DNA of 64,000 nucleotides, from positions 620,001 through 684,000 of the forward strand of contig NZ_KB822576.1 in assembly GCF_000364605.1 (NCBI RefSeq), written 5' to 3'. The position numbers were made by a program, and so were the translations under genes. The stretch is from Nocardioides sp. Iso805N. GTDB lineage: Bacteria > Actinomycetota > Actinomycetes > Propionibacteriales > Nocardioidaceae. Positions 29,450 through 38,146 of the stretch are shown here, piece after piece (the first letter of the stretch is position 1; every line of letters starts with the position of its first letter). The notes under the pieces were generated by a model, which saw only the letters and a program-made list of their open reading frames with translations, ran no database searches and was not told the origin of the DNA.

Positions 29450-30178
29450 TCAAATCCGGTTGACGTGAGCGCGCAGCGGGTCGCCGACGCTGCCGGTCGC
29501 CGCGTCCAGAGGTCCCTGCTCGAGGCGGGTCAGGAGCGGCGCTGCGGTCCCGAGATCGAGGCCAGCGACAGTGCGCAGGCCGGTCATCACGTCGTCGGGG
29601 CGGACCATCGGCTCGACGTGCCGCAGCGTGAGCGCCAGGCGCGAGGCAGGTCCGTTCGCCTCGGCGACCAGGGCCAGCACGGCGGCTCGACAGTCGAACT
29701 CCCGCATACCGCGCTTGGTCATCCTCTCCACGAGCACCGTCGCGGTGTCGAGGAAGGTCCCGACAGCCGCTGCGGCCACCCCCGGCTGCACCGGGATGTC
29801 GATCACCCAGCGGCTCGCGGTCAGCACGTCGGCCAGCGATCCCCCCGGCGACTCCACCACGTCGACGATGTCGAGGCCGGCCGGCATCACCTCGTCCAGC
29901 TGGGCCTGGACGGCCGCCGGATCGACGATCTCGGCCAGCGCCAGCTCGAGGTACTCGGCCTCGCTCGCGGCCCCGGTCGGCGAGGCTCCGGCGTACGAGA
30001 TCCGGGGGTGCGGGTTGAAGCCGGACGAGTAGGCGACCGGCACCCGTGCCCGGAAGACGGCCCGCTCGAAGGCCCGGCCGAAGTCGCGGTGGCTGGTGAA
30101 CCGCATCCGGCCGCGCTTGGCGTAGCGGACGCGGAGCCGCTGGACCGGCGGGGCCTGCTGTTCGGGCTGTTCTCGCAC
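29450..30178 (-). CDS. TIGR03936 / DUF2344 radical-SAM-associated protein
   Basis: Protein of 242 residues with RLRVRYAKRGRMRFTSHRDF, followed by PVAYSSGFNPHPRISY, the hallmark of the DUF2344 family. Members are normally encoded beside, or fused to, the TIGR03960 B12-binding radical SAM protein. Here that partner is at 33902, separated by the MFS-SsuD-MFS block. Function is unknown; the pair's usual place beside rne suggests RNA or ribosome modification (inference). It is transcribed toward rne. Confidence 0.92.
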   Translation of the reverse strand: MREQPEQQAPPVQRLRVRYAKRGRMRFTSHRDFGRAFERAVFRARVPVAYSSGFNPHPRISYAGASPTGAASEAEYLELALAEIVDPAAVQAQLDEVMPAGLDIVDVVESPGGSLADVLTASRWVIDIPVQPGVAAAAVGTFLDTATVLVERMTKRGMREFDCRAAVLALVAEANGPASRLALTLRHVEPMVRPDDVMTGLRTVAGLDLGTAAPLLTRLEQGPLDAATGSVGDPLRAHVNRI

Positions 30179-30223
30179 CCGCAGATGTTACCCGCCGACA
30201 CGCCGAGGTCTCGAAGTGCAAGG

Positions 30224-31423
30224 ATGCGGGCAGTGAACCGTCGCCCCCTCCCCCTGATCCTCGCCGGCGTCGTGCTGCTTGCGCTCAACCTGCGCCCGGC
30301 CGCCGCCAGCGTGGGTCCGATGCTGCCCGAGATCATCCGGGGGATGCACCTGAGCCATTGGCAGGCCGCGCTCCTGGTCGCGCTGCCGGCGCTGGCGTTC
30401 GCCTGCTTGTCCGCGATGGGGCCGGCGATGGCGCGCCGGTTCGGGGTGCACCGGGCCACGCTGCTGTCGGTGTTCGCGATCGCGATCGGGCTCTTCGCCC
30501 GGTCGCTGGCCGACGGCGCCTGGGACTTCTTGGCGCTCTCGGCCCTCGCGCTGGGCGGGATGGCCGCCGCCAGCGTGCTGCTCCCGACGCTGGTCATGCT
30601 GCACTTCCCCGAGCGACTGGGCACGCTGGCAGCGCCGTACTCACGCCTGCTGGCGATCGGCTTCGGCGCCGCAGCCGTCTTCACCGTGCCGATCGCGCAC
30701 AGCGACGGCGGTTGGCGCACGGGGCTGGCGTTCTGGGGGGCGCTCGCGGTGATCGCGGCGATCCCGTGGCTGGGCCTGATCCGGCACGACCTGGTGCTCG
30801 CCCCGATCCCGCGCACGATCACGCTCGTCCAGATGATCCGGACGCCTTCGTGCCGCAAGCTGTCCGCGCTGTACTCGCTGCAGCTGCTGCAGATCTGGAC
30901 GGCGATCGGCTGGTTCCCGACGCTGTGGCGCCAGCACGGCTACCACGCCAGCAGCGCCGGCATCCTGCTCGGCGTGGTGGCGGTGTGCGGGCTCCCGTTC
31001 ACGCTGTGGTGGCCCGCCGTCGTCAGCGCGCACCACGACCCGCGCCGGCTGCAGCTGCTGGTCGGATGCTGCTACCCGCTCGGAGTCGCGCTGCTGCTCA
31101 TCGCGCCGCGCGCGGCAGCGGTGCCGGCTGCGGTGCTGCTCGGCATCGCGGCGATCAGCTTCCCCATGTCGTTGACGCTCGTGGGGCGGCACGCCCGCTC
31201 CCGCGACGCCGCCTTGTCGTTGGCCGGGGTCGCCCAGGCCGTCGGCTATCTCGCGGCAGGCATCGGCATCTTCGGCTTCGGGCTACTGCACCTCGAGCTC
31301 GGCTCCTGGGGTTGGCCACTGGCGCTGCTGCTGATCCTCGCGCTGCCGATCCCGGTGCTCTCGGCACGGGCCTCGACCGCGGCGTCGGTCGAGGAGCAGC
31401 TGAGCTCGCCTGTGAGTGCCTAG
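30224..31423 (+). CDS. MFS transporter, CynX/NimT-like (copy 1)
   Basis: Twelve-helix permease of about 400 residues. LALNLRPAAASVGPMLPEI in helix 1 is the signature of the cyanate/2-nitroimidazole (CynX/NimT) branch. ATG 30224 has AAGG touching it; GTG 30233 has a better spaced AAGGA and may be the real start. Substrates in this branch are small organic anions or nitroheterocycles, not proven here. It is paralogous to the gene at 32615, and the two flank an SsuD-like monooxygenase, which suggests uptake or export linked to that enzyme. Confidence 0.88.
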   Translation: MRAVNRRPLPLILAGVVLLALNLRPAAASVGPMLPEIIRGMHLSHWQAALLVALPALAFACLSAMGPAMARRFGVHRATLLSVFAIAIGLFARSLADGAWDFLALSALALGGMAAASVLLPTLVMLHFPERLGTLAAPYSRLLAIGFGAAAVFTVPIAHSDGGWRTGLAFWGALAVIAAIPWLGLIRHDLVLAPIPRTITLVQMIRTPSCRKLSALYSLQLLQIWTAIGWFPTLWRQHGYHASSAGILLGVVAVCGLPFTLWWPAVVSAHHDPRRLQLLVGCCYPLGVALLLIAPRAAAVPAAVLLGIAAISFPMSLTLVGRHARSRDAALSLAGVAQAVGYLAAGIGIFGFGLLHLELGSWGWPLALLLILALPIPVLSARASTAASVEEQLSSPVSA

Positions 31424-31437
31424 CCTTCTGGCTAGGC
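31418..31437. terminator. Compact hairpin carrying both stop codons
   Basis: GCCTAGCC-TTCT-GGCTAGGC: an 8-base perfect stem between convergent genes. The left arm contains the TAG of the MFS gene and the right arm, read on the minus strand, the TAG of the monooxygenase gene. Confidence 0.6.
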
Positions 31438-32514
31438 CGGCACCGGCTCACGCATCGCCGCCGCGACCGTGTCGCCGACGCGGGAGATCTCCTGCCGGTA
31501 CGGCGTGTCCGACAGGATGAAGTGGCCGATCCCGAGGTCCTGGTAGGTGCGGAGCGCCGCGATGACGTCGGCAGCCGAGCCGACCAGCCACGTCGTGCCG
31601 GCGCCACCTCCGCCCACCCTGCCCGGTGCGGTGTAGAGGCAGCTGTCCAGGACGTCGCCGCGCTGCTGCAGGTCGATCAGCCGCTGCTGCCCGACGGCAG
31701 GCTTGCCCCGACGCTGGTCGAGATGTCGGTCCCCTGCATGTGAGCTCTCAGCGAGCGCCGCGACCTTCGCCTCGGCGTCGCGCCAGGCCTCCTCGGTGGT
31801 CTCGCGGACCACGGTGGTGATGCGCAGACCGAACTCCAGCGGACGGGCCCGGTCGTGCCGCTGCTCGAGGCGGCGCAGTCGCTCGATCCGCTCCGCGATG
31901 CCGTCCAGCGGTTCGCCCCAGAACAGCTGGACGTCGGCCTCGGCTGCCGCGGTCTCCTCGGCGGCCGGTGATGCGCCGCCGAAGTAGAGGGTCGGGTGCG
32001 GCCGTTGCCCGCCGGCGACCGGCCGCGGCGCGATGGTGGCGTCGGTGACCTGGTAGTGCTCGCCGCGGAAGGTGACGTGCTCCTCGGTCCAGAGGCGGCG
32101 GGTCAGTCGCATGAACTCACGGGTGCGCGCGTAGCGCGTGGGTTGGTCCACCTCGTTGTCGCCGTACGCCGCGGGGTTGTCCTGCCCGCTGACGATGTTG
32201 ACCAGGACCCGACCACCGCTGAGCTCGTCGAGCGTGGCTGCCGCACTGGCGAAGTGCGCCGGCGACCAGTAGCCGGGGCGGACGGCGATGAGCGGCTTGA
32301 ACGTGCTGGTCCGCGCCGCGAGCGCGGCGCCGACCGTGAACGTGTCGGGCCTCCCCCAGCCGGTGCCCAGCAGCGCGCCGCCCCAATGGTGCCGCTCGCA
32401 CTCGAGCGCGAGGTCGACGGAGTAGTCGAGGGTGCCCCAACCGTCGGCGTTGGTGTCGCCGCGATGGCCGGGCTCGACGGTGTTGGGGATGTACCAGAGG
32501 AACTCAGGTGCCAT
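31432..32514 (-). CDS. LLM-class FMNH2-dependent monooxygenase (alkanesulfonate monooxygenase SsuD-like)
   Basis: Two-component flavin monooxygenase of 360 residues with a TIM-barrel luciferase fold. FLWYIPNTVEPGHRGDTNAD, VNIVSGQDNPAAYGDN, QQRLIDLQQRGDVLDSCLY, GGGGAGTTWLVG and HFILSDTPYRQE match SsuD, which releases sulfite from alkanesulfonates. ATG 32514 (MAPEFLWY) is preferred over the in-frame ATG at 32529. No FMN reductase and no SsuABC transporter lie nearby; the flanking MFS genes may provide transport. The FMNH2 source must be elsewhere. It is divergent from MFS copy 2. Confidence 0.9.
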   Translation of the reverse strand: MAPEFLWYIPNTVEPGHRGDTNADGWGTLDYSVDLALECERHHWGGALLGTGWGRPDTFTVGAALAARTSTFKPLIAVRPGYWSPAHFASAAATLDELSGGRVLVNIVSGQDNPAAYGDNEVDQPTRYARTREFMRLTRRLWTEEHVTFRGEHYQVTDATIAPRPVAGGQRPHPTLYFGGASPAAEETAAAEADVQLFWGEPLDGIAERIERLRRLEQRHDRARPLEFGLRITTVVRETTEEAWRDAEAKVAALAESSHAGDRHLDQRRGKPAVGQQRLIDLQQRGDVLDSCLYTAPGRVGGGGAGTTWLVGSAADVIAALRTYQDLGIGHFILSDTPYRQEISRVGDTVAAAMREPVPA

Positions 32515-32539
32515 ACTCGCACCATACATGACTATGTTG

Positions 32540-32566
32540 ATCGACTTAATGCTTTGTTTCGTCGAT
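32540..32566. promoter_or_regulatory. Candidate operator ATCGAC-N15-GTCGAT in an AT-rich divergent promoter
   Basis: Six-base inverted arms (32540-32545, 32561-32566) flank a 15-base AT-rich spacer in the shared promoter region of the SsuD-like gene and MFS copy 2. This stretch is markedly poorer in G/C than its surroundings. The regulator is unknown. Confidence 0.35.
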
Positions 32567-32614
32567 GTTACGGCCGCTTGTCGACACCGTTAACCGGCCT
32601 GGTTGGATCGGCGC

Positions 32615-33859
32615 ATGGCTTCGACCGACCCCACCTCAGGACCCGAACCCGCGGCCGAGCCACGGTGGCGGCGCGTGCTGGTCCTGGTGGGCATCGTCGC
32701 ACTGGCCTTCAACCTCCGACCGGCCGCGGTGAGCATCGGCCCGCTGTTGGACGAGATCTCCGACGGCCTGCACATGAACGACGTCGAGACAGCGCTCCTC
32801 ACCGCGCTCCCGGTGGTCTGCTTCGCCAGCGTCGGTGCCTTGGCCCCGCGACTCGCGGCGCTGATCGGCCTGCACCGGTCGGCCTTCCTGTCATTGATCG
32901 GGGTCATCGCCGGCCTCGCGGCACGGGCGCACGTGCACGACGCGTTGTGGTTCCTGGTGCTCTCGTTCGTGTCGTTGTCAGGGATGGCGATCGCGAACGT
33001 GCTGCTCCCGTCCCTGGTCAAGCTGCACTTCCCCGACCACGTCGGCACCGTGACGGCGCTCTACTCCACCGCGCTCGCCATCGGCCTGACCGCTGCCTCC
33101 ACCCTGACCGTGCCGATCGCCGAGCACGGTGGCGGTGCGACCGACTGGCGGGCGGGCATCTTCGCGTGGGCGCTGCTGGCCGCGGTCGCTGCCGTGCCCT
33201 GGCTGGGCCTGCTGCGGGGCGATCGTCGTACGCATGCCGCGGATGCTTCCATCCGCGGCGCCGACGTCGCCCGGACCAGGCTGGGCTGGGCGATGGCGAC
33301 CTTCTTCGGCCTGCAGTCGCTGCAGGCGTACTCGATCTTCGGCTGGGTCGCGAAGCTCTACCGCGACAACGGGTTCACCGCCCACACGGCCGGCCTGCTG
33401 CTAGGGGTGATCACCGGCATCACCATCCCGCTCTCCTGGCTCATCCCGCGCGCAGCCGCCCGGATGCGCAACCAGGGCGTGCTGCTGACAGCGCTGATGA
33501 TCTGCTATCTCATCGGCTACCTCGGCCTGATCATCGCGCCGCACGGCGGCGCTTGGGTCTGGGCGCTCGTCGTCGGCACCGGGACGTGCACCTTCCCCCT
33601 GGTGCTGACCCTGATCGGACTCCGCACCCGCACCCCGGGCGGCACCGCGGCGCTGTCGGGCTTCACTCAGTCCGTCGGGTATCTGATCGCCGTCATCGGA
33701 CCCTTCGGGGTCGGGATCATCCACGACGCCACCGGCAGCTGGCGCGCACCGCTGATCGTGCTCCTCGCGCTCTGCGTCCCGCAGTACGTCGTCGGCATGG
33801 CCGCTTGCCGGCCGCGTTTCCTGGAGGACGAGCTGGAGAGCGCGAAAGTGACACCGTGA
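32615..33859 (+). CDS. MFS transporter, CynX/NimT-like (copy 2)
   Basis: Twelve-helix permease of 414 residues with LAFNLRPAAVSIGPLLDEI in helix 1, the same family signature as copy 1, and a shared LPSLVKLHFPDHVGTVTALY stretch (copy 1: LPTLVMLHFPERLGTLAAPY). ATG 32615 is preferred over an in-frame TTG at 32603. Divergent from the SsuD-like gene and probably co-controlled with it. Its C-terminus is more charged than copy 1. Substrate unknown. Confidence 0.88.
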   Translation: MASTDPTSGPEPAAEPRWRRVLVLVGIVALAFNLRPAAVSIGPLLDEISDGLHMNDVETALLTALPVVCFASVGALAPRLAALIGLHRSAFLSLIGVIAGLAARAHVHDALWFLVLSFVSLSGMAIANVLLPSLVKLHFPDHVGTVTALYSTALAIGLTAASTLTVPIAEHGGGATDWRAGIFAWALLAAVAAVPWLGLLRGDRRTHAADASIRGADVARTRLGWAMATFFGLQSLQAYSIFGWVAKLYRDNGFTAHTAGLLLGVITGITIPLSWLIPRAAARMRNQGVLLTALMICYLIGYLGLIIAPHGGAWVWALVVGTGTCTFPLVLTLIGLRTRTPGGTAALSGFTQSVGYLIAVIGPFGVGIIHDATGSWRAPLIVLLALCVPQYVVGMAACRPRFLEDELESAKVTP

Positions 33860-33860
33860 C

Positions 33861-33878
33861 AGCTGCAAACTGTTGCAG
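33861..33878. terminator. Short hairpin between MFS copy 2 and the radical SAM gene
   Basis: GCTGCAA-ACTG-TTGCAGC, a 7-base perfect stem directly after the MFS stop and before the end of the convergent radical SAM gene. Confidence 0.45.
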
Positions 33879-33901
33879 CGACCGGCTGCGACCGCCCGCC
33901 C

Positions 33902-35857
33902 TCAGACCACCGCGAGCGGCAGCAGCTTCTGACCCGTGGGACCGATCTGGATCTCGGTGTTCATCTCCGGACACACGCCGCAGTCGTAGCACGGCGTCCA
34001 GCGGCAGTCCTCGACCTCGATGTCCTCGCCGCGGGCGGCCGCGAGGGCGTCCTCCCAGTCAGCCCACAGCCAGTCCTTGTCCAGTCCGCTGTCGAGGTGG
34101 TCCCAGGGCAGGATCTCGTCGTACTCCCGCTCGCGGGTGGTGTACCAGTCGACGTCGACCCCGGTGCCCTCGAGGGCAGCGGCTGCAGAGGTCATCCAGC
34201 GGTCGTAGGAGAAGTGTTCGCTCCAGCCGTCGAAGCGACCGCCGTCGCGCCACACCGCCTCGATGACCTTGCCGACGCGGCGGTCGCCGCGGGAGAGCAG
34301 GCCTTCGACCGTGCCGGGCTTGCCGTCGTGGTAGCGGAAGCCGATCGCCCGGCCGAACCGCTTGTCGGTGCGAACGACCTCGCGCAGCTTGCGCAGGCGC
34401 TCGTCGGTGGTCTCGTGATCGAGCTGGGCCGCCCACTGGAACGGCGTGTGCGGCTTCGGCACGAACCCACCGATCGAGACCGTGCAGCGGATGTCGTTGC
34501 GACCCGAGACCTCGCGGCCCTTGGCGATGACCTTCTTGGCCAGGTCGGCGATGGCGAGGACGTCCTCGTCCGTCTCGGTCGGCAACCCGCACATGAAGTA
34601 GAGCTTCACCTGACGCCACCCGTGCGAGTACGCCGTCGCCACCGTGCGGATCAGGTCCTCCTCGGTGACCATCTTGTTGATCACCGCGCGCATCCGCTCC
34701 GAGCCGCCCTCGGGGGCGAAGGTCAGGCCGGAGCGCCGCCCGTTGCGGGAGAACTCGTTGGCCAGCGTGATGTTGAAGGCGTCGACACGGGTCGAGGGCA
34801 GCGAGAGGGAGACGTTCTGACCCTCGTAGCGGTCGGCCAGACCGGTGGCGATGTCACCGATCTCGGTGTGGTCGGCGCTGGAGAGCGAGAGCAGGCCGAC
34901 CTCCTCGAAGCCGGACTTGCGGATGCCGTTCTCGACCATCTCGCCGATGGTGTTGATCGACCGCTCGCGGACTGGGCGGGTGATCATGCCAGCCTGACAG
35001 AAGCGGCAGCCGCGGGTGCAGCCACGGAAGATCTCCACCGAGAACCGCTCGTGCACCGTCTCGGCCAGCGGCACCAGCGGCTTGGCCGGATACGGCCAGG
35101 CGTCCAGGTCCATCAGGGTGTGCTTGCGGACTCGCCACGGAACACCGGGACGGTTGGGGACGACGGCCTCGATCGCACCGTCGGCGGCGTAGGCGACGTC
35201 GTAGAAGCGCGGGACGTAGACGCCGCCTGAGACGGCCAGCCGGCGCAGCACCTCCTCGCGGCCACCCGGGCGGCCCTCCCGCTTCCACTCGCGCACGACC
35301 TCGGAGATCGCCAGCACGACCTCCTCCCCGTCGCCAAGGACCGCCGCGTCGATGAAGTCGGCGATCGGCTCGGGATTGAAGGCCGCGTGCCCGCCGGCGA
35401 GCACGATCGGGTCCTCGATGCCGCGATCGGCGGCATGCATCGGGATGCCGGCCAGATCGAGCGCGTTGAGCATGTTGGTGTAGCCGAGCTCGGTGGAGAA
35501 GCTCAGCCCGAAGAGGTCGAAGTCACCCACCGGGCGGTGGGCATCGACGGTGAACTGCGGGATCGGGCCCAGCTCATCGCCGGTCCGCATCACCTGCTCC
35601 ATGTCCGCCCACACCGCGTAGGTGCGCTCGGCCACGATCCACTCGCGCTCGTTGAGCACCTCGTACAGGATCGCAACGCCCTGGTTCGGCAGGCCGACCT
35701 CGTAGGCGTCGGGGTACATCAGCGCCCAGCGGACGGTCTCTGCATCCGCACCCCACTCCTTCACCGTGGAGTTGAGCTCGCCGCCGACGTACTGGATCGG
35801 CTTGGACACCGAGGTCAGGCGCGGCTCGATGCGGGAGAAGACTGAGTCGCCAGGCAT
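33902..35857 (-). CDS. TIGR03960 B12-binding-domain radical SAM protein
   Basis: Large radical SAM protein, 651 residues from ATG 35857 (MPGDSVFSRIEPRL). It has an N-terminal B12-binding-like Rossmann domain (KPIQYVGGELNS onward), the 4Fe-4S motif FRGCTRGCRFCQAG (Cys-x3-Cys-x2-Cys) and LTFAPEGGSERMRAVINK in the barrel. The C-terminal domain has CRWTPCYDCGVCPEMN, which may hold another metal site. An ATG nine bases upstream is also possible. Function is unknown; it normally neighbours the TIGR03936 gene and rne, but the accessory MFS block now lies between. Confidence 0.92.
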   Translation of the reverse strand: MPGDSVFSRIEPRLTSVSKPIQYVGGELNSTVKEWGADAETVRWALMYPDAYEVGLPNQGVAILYEVLNEREWIVAERTYAVWADMEQVMRTGDELGPIPQFTVDAHRPVGDFDLFGLSFSTELGYTNMLNALDLAGIPMHAADRGIEDPIVLAGGHAAFNPEPIADFIDAAVLGDGEEVVLAISEVVREWKREGRPGGREEVLRRLAVSGGVYVPRFYDVAYAADGAIEAVVPNRPGVPWRVRKHTLMDLDAWPYPAKPLVPLAETVHERFSVEIFRGCTRGCRFCQAGMITRPVRERSINTIGEMVENGIRKSGFEEVGLLSLSSADHTEIGDIATGLADRYEGQNVSLSLPSTRVDAFNITLANEFSRNGRRSGLTFAPEGGSERMRAVINKMVTEEDLIRTVATAYSHGWRQVKLYFMCGLPTETDEDVLAIADLAKKVIAKGREVSGRNDIRCTVSIGGFVPKPHTPFQWAAQLDHETTDERLRKLREVVRTDKRFGRAIGFRYHDGKPGTVEGLLSRGDRRVGKVIEAVWRDGGRFDGWSEHFSYDRWMTSAAAALEGTGVDVDWYTTREREYDEILPWDHLDSGLDKDWLWADWEDALAAARGEDIEVEDCRWTPCYDCGVCPEMNTEIQIGPTGQKLLPLAVV

Positions 35858-35975
35858 GGGGTCCATCGTAAGTCGCCAGTACGCCGCTGGCCGAACCTGC
35901 GGGTCAACGGCATGCGAATCGCCTTGAGCTCCACGGGACAGCCTCGGAGTGCCGTATGTCACAGCGAGCGCACAG

Positions 35976-35993
35976 GTGGACCAGACCACCTCC
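35976..35993. promoter_or_regulatory. GntR/DasR-like palindrome upstream of the secreted protein gene
   Basis: AGGTGGACCAGACCACCT: perfect 6-base outer arms (AGGTGG/CCACCT), the core differing from TGGTCTAGACCA at two bases. It lies 93 bases upstream of the ATG at 36086 and resembles the site at 22184. Confidence 0.45.
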
Positions 35994-36085
35994 ACAGATT
36001 TATCTGATTAGACGTACGGCGCGGAGCATGCATCCCTAGCGTCGGGCAGTCGGCCACGTGGCCGACCCCACTCCAAAGGATCATC

Positions 36086-38062
36086 ATGCGTCGACACCAC
36101 CTCATCGGTGCGGCTGCCGCCCTGGCCCTGGCTGCCCCTACAGCAGCCATAGCCACACCGGCCCTCGCCGACAGTGCCACCGCCACCCTGGACGTCTATG
36201 TCGAGAACGGAACCTACTGCTGCACCGACCTGTCCGGAGCATCGGTGGTGCTGTACAGCATCACCACGGGCAGGCAGGTCGGCGGCACCGTAACCACCGA
36301 CGCGGACGGGTCTGCGGCCTTCGCCGTGCCGGCTGGCGCGTACACCGCCAAGGTCAGCAAGGCCGGCTTCTTCACCGAGTACTCGACCGTCACCACGGTC
36401 ACCGCGGACGACGTCACCTCGGGCGCCACCGATAACACGAATGTCCGGCTCGACGTCGTGCCCGCCAAGCCCGGCAAGATCCACGGCCACCTCACCACGA
36501 ACGGCGGGACGTACGTCAACAACGGCCCCGTGTACCTCTACGCCTACGACGCCACCACCGGATACCAGGTGGCCGGGATCTACGCCGACGAGGACGGCAG
36601 CGGCACCTGGGGCCTGTCCGTACCTGCCGGTACGTACAAGTTCCAGGTCCAGAGCTACAGCTACGACACCGGCAGCTGGTCCTACACCTGGGTCGGCGGC
36701 GACAGCCAGGCGGACGCCACCACCTACACCGTCACGGTCGGCGGCGACGCGGTCGGACCGACGGTGAATCTGGTCAAGGCGACGACCGTCCTCTCCGGCA
36801 AGGTCACGGACGCGAGCGGCAAGGCACTCGCGGGCGTCACCGCCCACCTCATCCCGAGTGCTCAGAGCGGGCGTTCAGCGTATGTGGCCCAGGCCACCAC
36901 CGATGCAGCGGGCACGTACACGTTCAACAGCACCGTCGCCGCCGGCGACTACCGGATCTGGTTCACCGACAACCAGGACGAGTACCTCGACGCGTTCTAC
37001 GGCGGTACGGCGACCCCGGTGACCGACCCGGAGGACGGCAGCATCCCCGCCGGGGCCACCACGGTGACGGTGAGCAGCACCAAGACGACCCCTGCGACGG
37101 TCAAGCTCACCAAGGGCGTCTCCGAGGTGCAGACCTCGGGCATCAAGGGCATCGTGACCGATGACGCCGGGCAGCCGCTCGTCAATGCTTCGGTCCACCT
37201 CGACAACGAGGACACCAACAACGATGCCAACGCCAGCACCGGCCGTGACGGGTCCTGGCACATCAGCGGCGCGGACCTGCCTCCGGGCACCTACGACGCC
37301 CAGGTCGACGGGGACGGCTCGTACGAGAGCGCGTACGACCTGACCTTCACCGTTCCGGTGCAGGGCGTCGGCACGGCCCCCACGATCAAGCTGCTGCGCG
37401 ACGGCACGATCACCGGCAAGCTGACCAACGTCGGGCACTCCAAGGACCCGTTCACCGAGGGCGACCTCCAGCTGTACAACGCCGACGGCGACTACGTCGA
37501 CGACGAAGGCACGGACGAGCAGGGCATCTTCGAGTTCGACGGTGTCACGCCCGGGACCTACTACCTCCAGGCCAGGGATGGCGACAGCTATGACCTCTAC
37601 GGAAGCGACCACGACCTGATCCCGGTGTACTTCGGCGGCAAGTACTCCCTCGCCGGCGCGACCCCGATCAGGGTGACTGCGGGCGGAAAGGTGACTGCCA
37701 ACCTCACGCTGACCGACCAGCTGATGCCCGCCGGTGGTGCCGGCATCACCGGCACCCCGGCCGCCGGCGACACGCTGACCGCTCACGCGGGCACCTGGAG
37801 TCGCAAGCTCGGCACGTCCTACCACTACCGCTGGACGATCGGATCGACGGTGGTCTCCACTTCGGCCATCTACAAGGTCGGCCTGACGGACGCGAAGAAG
37901 GCGATCAAGCTCACCGTCACCGCCACCAACCCGGACTGGGTGACCGGCTCCACGTCGACGTCGGTGACCGTGGCGAAGCTGACCAAGAAGCAGGCCAAGC
38001 AGCTGAAGAAGCAGCAGAAGAAGGCCAAGAGCCACAAGAAGCACAAGAAGTCCAAGAAGTGA
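36086..38062 (+). CDS. Secreted multi-domain beta-sandwich protein with Lys-rich tail
   Basis: Exported protein of 658 residues, not a recognised enzyme. A signal peptide (1-28, ALA) is followed by about five carboxypeptidase-regulatory/CNA-B-like beta-sandwich repeats (roughly 30-125, 130-230, 235-330, 350-430, 435-520) with recurring G-x-V-x-D and P-x-GTY strand ends. Next comes an Ig-like actinobacterial module (about 545-630; GITGTPAAGDTLTAHAGTWS). The last 28 residues are strongly basic (KLTKKQAKQLKK and HKKHKK), suiting attachment to anionic wall polymers. AAAGGA precedes ATG 36086. No anchor or LPXTG motif. Likely an adhesin or wall protein (inference). Confidence 0.82.
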   Translation: MRRHHLIGAAAALALAAPTAAIATPALADSATATLDVYVENGTYCCTDLSGASVVLYSITTGRQVGGTVTTDADGSAAFAVPAGAYTAKVSKAGFFTEYSTVTTVTADDVTSGATDNTNVRLDVVPAKPGKIHGHLTTNGGTYVNNGPVYLYAYDATTGYQVAGIYADEDGSGTWGLSVPAGTYKFQVQSYSYDTGSWSYTWVGGDSQADATTYTVTVGGDAVGPTVNLVKATTVLSGKVTDASGKALAGVTAHLIPSAQSGRSAYVAQATTDAAGTYTFNSTVAAGDYRIWFTDNQDEYLDAFYGGTATPVTDPEDGSIPAGATTVTVSSTKTTPATVKLTKGVSEVQTSGIKGIVTDDAGQPLVNASVHLDNEDTNNDANASTGRDGSWHISGADLPPGTYDAQVDGDGSYESAYDLTFTVPVQGVGTAPTIKLLRDGTITGKLTNVGHSKDPFTEGDLQLYNADGDYVDDEGTDEQGIFEFDGVTPGTYYLQARDGDSYDLYGSDHDLIPVYFGGKYSLAGATPIRVTAGGKVTANLTLTDQLMPAGGAGITGTPAAGDTLTAHAGTWSRKLGTSYHYRWTIGSTVVSTSAIYKVGLTDAKKAIKLTVTATNPDWVTGSTSTSVTVAKLTKKQAKQLKKQQKKAKSHKKHKKSKK

Positions 38063-38087
38063 TCTATCGCTGACTCGGCAGCACAGC

Positions 38088-38129
38088 AACCAACGTGGCC
38101 CTCGGCGGATGCCGGGGGCCACGTTGGTT
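38088..38129. terminator. Bidirectional terminator hairpin
   Basis: A 14-base stem, AACCAACGTGGCCC with GGGCCACGTTGGTT, between the convergent secreted-protein and MFS genes; the 14-base loop has further GC pairing. Confidence 0.85.
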
Positions 38130-38146
38130 CTGCGGGTCGAAGGGCG

